Shown piece after piece: positions 49,397-61,163 of a DNA stretch of 64,000 bases; the first letter of the stretch is position 1; each line of letters starts with the position of its first letter. The notes under the pieces were generated by a model that made no database searches, was not told the origin of the DNA, and saw only the letters and a program-made list of their open reading frames with translations. This DNA comes from Enoplosus armatus (taxonomy: Eukaryota > Chordata > Actinopteri > Centrarchiformes > Enoplosidae), in the NCBI RefSeq assembly GCF_043641665.1, contig NC_092202.1:15178036-15242035 (forward strand), given 5' to 3'. Made by a program: the position numbers and the translations under genes.

Positions 49397-50564
49397 AAAG
49401 CCCACACAAAGCTATATGAGGCTGAACTAAAGGCTGAAAATGAGTGACGCCTCTGCTGTTTCACCTCAGAAACAGAAATAACCATAAAACAGAACAGAAT
49501 CCAAAATAAATAAAATTAAAAAAGCAATAATTTAATAACCTGTTTACATTTATACAAACTTGAAGCCCGCTGGTCAAAACGTACCAGTACCAACAAAAGA
49601 CTTTACACACACAACCTCATGCGGGGAGGGGGGGGGTTTGTACCGTCAGTTTGAGCACATGAATTCTGGAAGGGGGGGGACTGATGCAGCGACATCGCCC
49701 CCTGCTGCTTGCAGTTCACATAGCAGACATAAGAAAAGAAGAGCAGTCTCTGCGAGTGGTCTCAGTCAGTGTTCAGTAAGAGGCACTGCGTATCACACTG
49801 ATACATCGGTGTGTGACAACTAACATCGCTTCACATCCAGTTTCCACATTTCACTAACCTGCATCTGTCTCGAGATTTAAAAATAAAGTCATCACATTCA
49901 CAGTTTAGTCTCGGGTTACTTCAACAGGCTTCTCCCTCAGGATGAGAGACAAAACACGCAGACTGGAGTTTGAATGTTTCTCAGAGGTAGAGCTGCTCTG
50001 AACGCAGACATAATCTCAAGATTAAACTTGGTGAGCAGAGCTGAAGAACCACAGGACTCAATCCAGCCATATTGAGTTTTCTAGGATACCAAGTTAGCCA
50101 AGTAGCTAATGTTGCTAGTCTGCTGAGCCCCTGAGATTTATCACGGTTCCCCAATTCCATACTACACACTGAAAAGCATACACTATGTACTCATCTGAGG
50201 ATAAGTCTATATAATAACTTTGCCGTTCGTCTTCTTTCTCTTCCACTAGTGACGAACCCACTGAGAATCATCACCATCAGCTTCTTTCAGCTGACTGTTT
50301 TACAGACGCGACTTTTTCACTGCTCTGCTGTCAGTGAAAAAGCTCTGATAAAGCCACCGCGCACCGCCTGCTCAGCAGCAAACAGCAGACAGACACAGTT
50401 AAGAGACCAGCTGGGGAACATAGTGGAGCGTTTAGCAGCTTACAGAGACCAAAGCAGAGCTAGTGGTCAAAAAGCAACAACAACAAAAAGTCAATGAATG
50501 CAGCTTTGAGTGTACTTGTACTTGCTGACGTGTACTTTGATTTTTCTTTCAGTTTGGCCCATGT

Positions 50565-50640
50565 CCCATCCACTGACATGGAGGAAGCGGGGCTTATGAC
50601 CTATACTGCTGTCAGCCACTGGGGGGGGCAATCAAGACAT
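50565..50640 (-). repeat. Dispersed repeat fragment (ccccgaaagtgaagcc family)
   Basis: Reverse complement shows gacagctccccgaaggtgacgcc, matching 29910-29940. Confidence 0.6.
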
Positions 50641-51153
50641 TTTGGCGTCACCTTCGGGGAGCTGTCCTGTCACCCAGGTTTATATAAGGTATGAACACAT
50701 GGTATAGTATGTCAATGGGGTTCAACAGAGGGTGTGGTTCCTTTGCTCCGCCCATTCATGTCTCAACCAATGAGATCGTTTCTGCCTGTGGAGCAGCTCT
50801 GCCTCAGACAGTTCAACAGAAAGTGAAGGCTAAACTAGGCTAAGGCATTTTCTCTGCTCATCTGCTCTCATTCAGCATTTGTCCGTCAGTGTGGAGCTCG
50901 CTATTCCTCTGAACGCCTGTCATGGATTCTGTTTGTGTCTCAAAGGTGCTCTGTGCGGCTCTAACGTCCAACCAGGGTCAGCTGTGGACAGTCGACACAC
51001 ACACACTCTCGGGTCAGCTGGTGTGTGTACTGACAACACACACTGCAGAGTATTGTCTGAGATGACAACTGTGGGAGCAGCTGTGTGTGTTCAGTAAGTA
51101 TGTAGAGCAGTTTCAACAGTCATGTGAATATATAAGTGTTGTGTGTTGCTCCT

Positions 51154-51381
51154 CTAGGTGAGCAGGCAGCAGTAGAGGATGTAGAGCAGGGCCATGGCCG
51201 CACAGTAGAAGAACAGGAAGCCTGTGGACAGCAGCGAGGAGGACGATGACGAAGGTGAGGAATGGTGGGGGGACTGGTCCTCCGCCGTCTTCCCCCCCTT
51301 CGCGGCCAGCAGGGCCGTCACACAGCGCAGCACAGCGGACAGCTTACACAGAAGCACATCAGAGCTCACACACACGTCCGT
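51154..51381 (-). CDS. lrch4: lrch4 last exon: end of CH domain and membrane anchor
   Basis: Acceptor gtgctgtccag follows a TG run. Encodes SSDVLLCKLSAVLRCVTALL, a serine-rich hinge and the anchor GFLFFYCAAMALLYILYCCL; stop TAG at 51154-51156. Confidence 0.93.
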   Translation of the reverse strand, partial: TDVCVSSDVLLCKLSAVLRCVTALLAAKGGKTAEDQSPHHSSPSSSSSSLLSTGFLFFYCAAMALLYILYCCLLT

Positions 51382-54300
51382 CTGGACAGCACGCACACAC
51401 ACACACACACACAGAGAGAGGAGGAAAATACAAGTAGTTATATTGTTAAAACTAGGAGACAAGACAGAACAGAGTGTAGACTTACACAAAGCAGAGTTAG
51501 GGTTGGACCGATATTAGCATGTGATCCATCTGTGGACACAAGACCTTCAAACAGCCCGATCAGTCCAACCCTGACAGGAGGATGTAGCAACACAACTGAG
51601 CTTGATGCACATGGAAAATCTGTCAAACAACAAGCATTACATTTGGACGTATAGAATGAAAGGCCAGGAAAGTGGGAATCAGGAGGCAGGGTCTTTACCT
51701 CAGGGACTCCCAGCTTGCGACAAGCAGCAACGAAGTTCTCCACGTTGAGTCGACACTTGGCTGAGCTCAGTTTTGGCTGAAAACAACATCAGGCGACCAC
51801 ATTTAGGTTCACGTCATGCAGGAGTGAAAGCACTGCTTTGCTTTTGTATAAACAGTTTGCATCAGTCGGGATCAGGATACCGTGAAGTGTGAAACAGCGG
51901 TTTTTAGTTACCTCAAGTGCAGAGAAAAACTGATTTGATCATATGTCAGTAAGAACCCACCCCCTTCCAGTTGCTTGAAAAGATATGAACCCTCCTGTTC
52001 CTGGTGTTGTGAGTGGATGAAAACAGTGGCTGCAGAGTGGTGAGTGTGACATGACTCCACAGTACAACTACGTCTAACCCTGATTATTAGTAACTGGTCT
52101 TCTTTGTCGTTGCGGGACTTTGGAATCAGCTCCCAGTTTGGGTCCAGGATGCAGACACACTCTTGCTATGGTTATTACTGGTGCTTGGAGCGCTGACTAG
52201 CTCTAGTTATCGCTTAACTATCTATCACTATCCATCTGTGGTTATCTATTACTATCTCTATCTCGCTCTATCACTGTCTCTATTACTGACTGACACTGAC
52301 AGGCAGGGGATTTGGCAGTCCAACTCACCACTGCTGGGGAGGGAATGTGGATGATTGACACGGAGCGCGGTCGAATCTGATTAACCAGCTGGCAGAGGAC
52401 GGTGCCGTTGGATAAGGCCTCGCCCAGATCCTCCGGCAGGGTGATCTTCAGCCGAGACTCCAAAGTCTGAGGAGGGACACAGAGTGTTACGTCAGGTCTT
52501 TGTTAGGCAGCATTTACACCACAGAACACAAACTGTGTGTGTCGAGGCATCTTACATCATGTCCAATGACTGTACCAACTTCTTGATTTGAAAAGAAGTT
52601 ATGTGAATATTGTGCTTTACCTTGCGTAGTTGTGTGATGTCTGGTCTCTCCTCTTTAGGAGAACGCAGCATGGTGCGAGACTCACTTCTGCCAGACTCGC
52701 CAAGAGTAAAGATGGACCCTGACAAAAAAAAAAGAGACAATAAACTGTGTTAAATAAAAGCACTGACTGAGGAGTGTAAAGTGTGTGTGTGGTGCTGTTT
52801 GTGTACCTGTGGGTTTGACGTTGCTGCGGGAGGAGGTGCGGAACAGGAAACTGTTGGGCTTCTGGGCCTGGCCGGGCGGAGGGGAAGTCTTCGGGGACAA
52901 TGGGACATCTGACGCAAAACATTCAGGTCAATGTGACAGGAGTATTATATATTGTATTATATATATATATATACACTCGCATCGTACATTTTTATACCGT
53001 GGACTTCATATGAGGGTTGAATGCTCAGGCAAGAGCAATTGAGTGTATTGAGTGAAAGCTGTTTTTTTGTCAAACTACAGTTTACAACTTTCTTATACAG
53101 ATACTCCTTTACCTTTTCAACAAAAAGAGCTAAACTTCTGAAATGCATCAGTGTGTAACAACCGCAGGACACCTCAGCCTGAATAAAATACTCTCTATAC
53201 TCAGTTTGGAAACAATTTGGTACTTAAAAAGTACTGAGGTTCACTACATTAACCCTTCCTAATCCTCTGATACATTGCAATATCCACTGGAAATAGTCTG
53301 TTCAGATCTCTAGTTTTACACAAACTTCCTGCCGGTATTAAGTTCACTATTTAGGTTCATTGTACAGTTAATGTTGGTGGGGGTCGTCAGTGGATATACA
53401 ATGGTAAAATAGGGGTCCCTTAAGAAAAAGGTCAGGAGCCACTGCTTTATACAATATAAATAACCCTGGATCTGTTTGACGCACTTTCTGTGGGCGTGAC
53501 ACAATATGTCCTAATAACACAGCAGCTCCTGTATTATGCAACAAACTAATAATTATAAAATACTGCTTCTTTAGATACGTTTCAACAAACTGGTGTATTT
53601 TAAAAACAGAAAAGTACCTGTTCTGCTGTTGGAGCGTTGTAGGAGTGTTGAGGGAGATACTGTGCTCATCTGATCGGCACTCTGAATTGGAAAGAAAAAG
53701 AAATACAATCCAAAGTTTCAACAGTGGAAACACACAGTCCAGCTGTGCACCTCTCAGCTCTGTTTACTGAAGGAGTGAAGGAGTGCTACTCACTGCACAT
53801 CGCTGCCGAAGGCCTGAGAGCGAGCTGCTGCTGCTGTCTGGAGATGCGCCACTAGGGGGAGACAGACACTGGAGTTTGTCCACTACAGAAAACACTTTCC
53901 ACACCCTCAATGTGTGATTCAGCATAGACTGACGAAATGCAAGAATGGATGGAAGCAAGTTTTAACTTCAAGTGTGTGTCAAGTGTGTGTCTGCTGGGTG
54001 TTTTATCTGTTCAACAGGCCTGACTTACGCTGAGCTACTTCCTGTCGGTGGTGCGGTGGCCGTGTGACTTCCTGTTTTGGTGGATGACTTCAGCAAGCTG
54101 CAAAATTTAAAAGAGTTTCGACATGGAGAGCGTATGATTGGATACAAGAGGGACAAAAAAGGACTTAAAGCCTAAGATGGCATCAAATGCACCCCCCCCC
54201 CCCCCAACTGTCAGCAGTAAACTGGAGTATGAAGCTTTCAAAATAAAACGTCAAACTTCATAATAAATTCAAATGAAATCAGATAATCACAGTTGACAGC

Positions 54301-57300
54301 ATCTTGAATGAGTACTTGCCTGGCCTTTTCTCGCTGCTGCTGCAGACGCTCCCTCTCCTGCCAGATGAACAGGGTCCCCGGTCTCCTCCGCTCCTCCAGG
54401 GTGGGGCTGGAGGGGGACAGGGGAGAGGAGGAGGCTGATGATGACGATGGGGGGCTCACCTCCACATGGAGGCTGGACCTAGAAAGGGAAAGGGGTGGGT
54501 GGGGGGTGTTAGAGAATGCTGATGAGTCATCCGTGCAACACTATTACAGAACTATCTCAGAGCAATGAACTGACATTGGTTCTGTGGGTCATCGGTCATC
54601 AGTGCACTGTCACCCTCAATCATACCTATTCTTACAAGAGGAGGGGAAGGGCCCCCCCGAGTCATTGGACTGACTGACTGAAATTAGACAAAAAAGGAGC
54701 CCAGCACACTGGGGTAAAAACTTGGTCAATGGCGCAACACGATCACAAGTTATAGTGGTTTTTGTGACGCGGGTCCAGCCATTAGACCTCCACGACATTG
54801 AAAACCGATTTGGTCCAAGTTGTTGAAGCTGTGTGTCGAGTCTCCATACTAGGTCTCTGCATTCTATTTTTAGAAGTCCCAAAGGAAGTGTTGGAAGCCA
54901 AGACTTGGAACATCCGTTGGTTCAAGATACATCATTGTTGTGTTCGCAGAGGAGATACAGGATTGTGCAACAGCTAAACCGAATCTGCCTGACTGGCAGT
55001 ACATGAGGCTTAATGAGGCTTTGAGGCCGAATGAATGTTAGTAATTTGGCCTGAGTACAGTAAATAAAACTCAAAAGGACGCAGAACAATGGAGCATGCT
55101 ACTCCTTGCTCCAGAGGCTGGGAACAATGGCCCGCTGGGACGCGAAATCTCAACGATGTGGCTAGAAACTTTCACTGTATTTCTGAACAAATTTGAGGCG
55201 GGAAATAAGGAACGCAGCTGCTGAATCTTCACTTATATAGTGCTCTTTGACCTTAAGGGTTCCCAAAGCGCTTTACAGACCAGGTCTCATTCTCTCATTC
55301 ACACACCGATGGCGACCGAACGCTGTCATGTTGCCACAAAGTACTAAATGTAAAACTGGGCGAGTCCGGCCTGTTAACGTCCCAAGATAACAGCGCTCGA
55401 CATGCATGAGTTTAGAGGGGCAGTGAGTAATGGGAGCTGCAGTCTATTGACTTTTCCCAGCTCTTCAAATACTCTGTGAAGTGACCCTGTAAAACAAGGA
55501 AGGAGAGCGAGAAAAAGTGATAAAACCTTGTCACTCCAAATGACTGAGCGCACAGTTTCCAGCCAGAGTTTAGGCGAAGAATCCGTCGCAGCAACAGGCT
55601 GGAGTAGAATTAAAGGCGATATGTAAATGCCTTTCAAATACACTGGAATGCCTTGCCTCAGGAACTGTAAACAAATGAGACCTTGGTAGAGGTCACTCCC
55701 GGCGTCAGCCAATGGTGTGACAGAAAACTGAGACACTTCCCATAAACCCCTTCTGCTTCTGGGTCTGAAAAGTGAGGCCAATGCAGAAGTGCCTTAAACC
55801 TGCATCCTTTATGATGGCCAGCAGGGGGCGACTCCACTGGTTGTAAAAAGAAGTCCGATTGTATAGAAGTCTATGAGACAATGATCCTACATCTCACTTG
55901 ATTTATAACCTCAGTAAACATTTTCCTAATGATTTAAAGGTCTCAATCGCTAGTTTCAAGTCTTCTTCAATACAGCACGATGTTCATTTTGTAAATTATG
56001 GTCCCATTTAGAGTAAAATAGACAATGAAGCAGGGTATGCTTTTGGGCGGGGCTACCATGGCGACCTGTCAATCAGGATAGCGGCGTTTGGCTGTTCATT
56101 TTTTCCAGTAAGTACATTTACAAGCTAGCTTTGTTAGCAGCTACTTCGCATGGTGTAGCCAGGTGCGGTCAGGTTGCCAGTATAGGTGGACTTGCATAGT
56201 GTCCCCTGGGGGGTGACTTCTGGTTCCAAACACAGGAGCGGCATGGAGCATCCGGTCAATTTTCAAAATAAAACACTCCCTGTGCAGATTCCCGATTGTA
56301 TATCAACAACAAAAACAATTTAAAAAACTGACTTACGCATGCTAAGTGCCCAAAAATAAAGGAAAAATGACCAATTCAACTAAATCTGAGCAAGTCAACA
56401 AAATTGGACTGGGCTTCTGAAAGCCGTTGCGGGGGACGGAACAAAACCACCTTGCAGATGCAACAGTACACAAGCCATGCCCATGTATCGTGACACTACA
56501 GTACCAAGCTACATCACTGCTGGGCGTGGTCACAATTACAACAGACAACGCCTCCTTCCAGAGAGTGCAGTGTAGTGTGGAGTTACCAACGTGACAAGTT
56601 TTGTGCTTTAAACGTGTTGCAAACTTACTCTAGTTCACTCTGCTAAATATTAAGGAATGCAAAGGGTTTCTTTTACAGTATATTTTACCTGCATACTGTC
56701 GAGTCCTGGGTTTGGGGCTGCGAAGAGTTCTCCTTCTGCTCCTGGAAGTCAATGACGCAATCAGTAACTTCCCTGTTCTATGACAACATACAAAGCAAGA
56801 CGTTGAGCAACGAGAGGCTCGGACACAATTCGCTGAGCAGTCTGTGAATGAGAGGTACCAGAGGAGGTGCTGCGAGAGGAGGCGTGGGCGGGTCCGTCCT
56901 GAGCCCCTCCTCCTCCTCCTCCGTCACACTGCTGTCGATGAAGTCCACGTGCTCGGCCTCTCCGTTCACTGCAAGGGCGAGAGAGCGGAAACGATTTGTT
57001 CCAAAACAAGGCGCAAGCAAATCTGCTGTTTGGGGTCAAACAGAAACATACATCAGTTACTACGACTTGAGTGCAGGCGCGTCCTTCCTCACCTTTGTTC
57101 GCTTCCAGAGGAGATGCGTCCTCCTCTTCCTCCTCCTCCAGATTCCTCTGGTCTCTGCTGACCTCGGCCATGCGAAGGGAACGCTCCGAGAAGTCATCTG
57201 CTGACTGGACACACAGACGGACAGAGTCCTTGATATGCAGTCGATTGTTGACACTGTAGAGAAGGTGTCCTAACCATGTTGATTTGTTTCTCTAATCTGA

Positions 57301-57967
57301 GATTTACTTTCATTATATTTTGGTTCAGTTTACCTTATATAAAACACACTTTGGGTACAGTAGGTCTACGTTAAAATGAGTAAAGCATTTGCTAAACAGC
57401 TGAGAAGCTCTTGCTAATGATGCCCTATGGCATTGTGTATAATGCCGCTGCCATCTTGCGCTGGTGACGTCATTTGGAGCCAGAGTCGGTGAGCCGCGGT
57501 GTCAAGGTCCCGCCCATACACCCGCCCGACCCAATCGTGAGCACACCGCAGTCAATCCCAGCTGTCAATCGTGATGGTTCACCCCCTTTTTATAGCATCA
57601 AATAACGAATTAAAACCAAACTTATCAGAAAAAATGAGGGGGGGGGGGGGCAACACGTTTTTGGCTTCACTTTCGGGGACCTTTGGTTCATGTAATATCA
57701 TATTGCTTTGACATTGATCGATTGTCCCTGTTTTGGGTCATCAGATCTTAAATGCGGCGCGAGTACATTCACGCCTTGATTTCACACACTTCTATTGGCT
57801 CAGCATACAATGTGGTCACCAATGACTGTGTGAGTGCGTCCTGTGGCGTTACCTCGTTCCCAGACCACCGTTTGCTGCCGCTGTCCACGCTGTTGAAGCC
57901 AGAGTCTAGCCCTCCGAACTGACCTGTGAACAGCTCCTGGTCTGACAGACTGCAGGGAAACATGTAG

Positions 57968-58006
<39 letters not shown>

Positions 58007-61000
58007 AAATACACAGCAGTCTTGTTGGCAGACTGTTACAGAGTGGTTCATTAGCCTAAAGGGCAGTGACTCATGATTTGTCTTCAGACTCCGAGCTTTC
58101 CTGTTCAAATAGTCCCTCTCTCTGTCCTTGGTCCTGTCTATTTCATGGAAATGGCTCACTGGGCATCTACAGGGGGTCCATTCAAGTTCATAAATATTTG
58201 ATAATGCTGCTTCCTCTTAGTTAACATACCCTTTCACTGTCATCATTTATCATCCATTCCCCCATTCTACTTGGAGTGTTCCTCCTGCCTCCATTTATCC
58301 TCTCACCTCATGTTCACATCGTCCTATTTTGTCCTCAAGTGCATAGCCCCATTATCCCATAATGACTAGCTGCAGCAGTTGCCACTATCAGTAAACAGTG
58401 CTTATGTCCGACGGCCACTTAAATATGACAGCAACCTCTGTCTCCACCTTCTCCATTGTTTTTCTGGATTGTGTTAATGTTGTAGTCAAGTGTCAGCTGT
58501 CTATTGTGCAGTTGAAGGTTTTGTTCATCCTGAGAAACAGCAAATGCAATGACTGTCCACTGAAATCCACTGTGGGCTGGATGTAATATTCCATGACTAC
58601 GTGACTACCAAGAGTGCCTCCATGAAACACTCTTTCCTACTGGTTTGTAAAGGGAATAACCTCACCGGATGTCGGCTGCATGTCCATGACCATGCTGCAA
58701 ATCACATGGTCTGCACGCGTCGTTTACTATTTTATGTGCCGTTTTAATGCCAGGGCTCGCCTCCCCACAACTCACTCTTGGAAAGAAAGCAAACAAGTGT
58801 ATATATATATAGTGCATTTCCTGGCGTCCAGTGGCTAAATATACCTAAAACTGTCAGATATTCTAGTAAATGTGACCGGTGGAAATGAGCTTGTTCCTTT
58901 CTGTTGCTCCCTGACCACCTCCTCCTTGAATTGCCTTTTCTATTTTTCCTTTACTCCCTTTTAAAGTTCTAAGTTGCTCCCTCCCTCCAGTCCTCCTCAC
59001 CAGCTGTTGAATCCAGTGGGCCTCAGGTGCCTCTCCAGCTCCTCCTGGCTCCTCTTGCAGGCCTCCATGTTGAGGTACTTGAAGATGTGGTATTTGCCCT
59101 TGGAGCAGATCTGCGCTGGCGGCATTTGCAGCGGATTGTTGTCCAGCGAGATGCTCTGGAGGTGCCGGAGGTGGCGGTAGCATAAGGGCACGTGGGAAAT
59201 GCGGTTGCAGGACACGTCGAGACGGACGAGGGGGAGCTCGGATATCTCTGGATGGTGCAAAGAGAGGGCAAATGTATTGGTTATAGTGTCATTTGGACCT
59301 CAACTTGTTGGTAATTGTTGACACTCAACACACGATTTCTAAAATAATGGTTGGAGCCAGATTACATAACTGACACCTCAACTCCTTTCAATGATTACAC
59401 TTCGACTGACACATCAAACCCTTTAAAAGGTCTCTCTCTTCACCTTTGAAGCTCCCATAACTTCCACTGTCGTCGGGCACAATTTACTTTACTTTTCAGT
59501 GGTTCCACTATAGTAGACTTTCTCAAAAGGTTCCATATTGTAGAAAGTGAGCTCTCATGTCTTGTTTGATTATAAAGCAGGTCTAGGTGCTGTATAAATA
59601 CTGCGAAAGGATCAAAACACTAATTTCAGACACTGCGCCGTTAAACGAGCCGTCAGGACTTCCGTAAGGTTGTGATGTCACAACTATACAGTCACCGCCC
59701 TCAGCCAAGCCGGCTCATTGGTACATTTCTTGGCGCATTACTGCCACCTGTGGATCGGTGGAATAGTTCTAGTACAATTGCCGTGCAAAACGGGGACCAC
59801 TCATTTAAGAAAAAAAAAAAAACTAGAAGTCCGAAACTCCACGGGTTACCTTTAAACTGAAATTTTAACTTCTTTCAGTAATTGTTTTTTTTTTGACTGC
59901 CACTTTAACTCCCGTCAGTATTTCAACTATTTATAGTTTTCAGCTGCAAATTTCCAGCAATTCCTGCAGAGGTTTCCCATTAAAACGTTGCTGGTAGGCT
60001 GATTAATGTGAAAAATCCGCAGGAAGCACCGAGTTTCATTGATGTAGCCTAAGAGCAACAAAAAAAAACAAAAAAAAAACAATAACCTAAGATTATTGGA
60101 AGTAATTAGTGAATGTTTGATGTTCGAGAGGAGCCCTTGTTTGCATTTAGTTTACATCATTTTTGAACAGTATTTCCAAGTGTCTGGTCAGATGTTTCAA
60201 GTTGGGAAAAAGCTGCTGCGCGAGCAAGACCCACTGGTAGTCCGCTGTTTAGGAAGTAGAATGATTTACATTTCCTCCCAATGAGCTGGAGAACGAGGCA
60301 CTAATGGCGTAAGATCCATTTAGGCTGGCAGTAAGTCCGAGGCAGTCCAATACTTGCACATGTAAACAATCGATGGCTCACAATAATGATGCAATTACCA
60401 TCTAACTATTCTACACAGAGAGAGAGAATTGAATTACGCTGTTACAGTTGTACTTTGCAGGCCTTTTTGTATACTTCCAGATGCACTCAATACCAAATGG
60501 ATGACAACTGCGCACAGTGACATCGCTGAGGTGTGTGGGGTTGAGCCGAGGGGGATCGCATTGGGGAGGACCACCGGAGGCCAAGTGTGTCTATACCTTC
60601 AGGCAAGGTGGTGAGCTGGTTCCTCCTCAGGTTTAAGTCCCTCAGACCCTCGAGCTGACCGAGCTCTGCTGGCAAACACTGCAGCTCGTTGCAGCTTACG
60701 TCCTGGGAGAGAGAGAATGAAGTGAGCCAAGACCAGTCTTTGAGAAGTGCAGAGGACTGATAGGACCACATCTGGAGACCACATCTGGAGACCCTCTTGC
60801 TTGAAACTCAAGACTTTAAAAACAGACACTTTTGGACCATGACCAACAAGGACATACAAAGATCTGTAGTGGTGGACTTTTTTTGTCCTTCCATTACCAT
60901 AGAAACTATCTGCCCTCGCTGCGAGAGAATGTGTGTGTGTGTGTGTGTGTGTAAGTGTGTATATCATACCAGCTGTCGGAGGTGTGTGAGGGAGTATATG

Positions 61001-61106
61001 GAGGCGGGCAGTGAACACAGTTTGTTGTTGCTGACGATGAGCACTCGTAGGAGGGGAAGCTGGAACACCGACGGGGGTAAACCGGACAGAAGATTACGAC
61101 TGTGGA

Positions 61107-61163
<57 letters not shown>

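Larger units (their letters stand above)
43969..51153. other. Intergenic between the orphan terminal exon and lrch4
   Basis: Apart from listed items: an unrecognised 131-codon plus-strand frame at 47172-47567, AT-rich unique DNA from 47.9 to 49.5 kb, and 50245-50470, a dispersed repeat also seen near 2755-2870 and 13515-13635. Confidence 0.4.
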
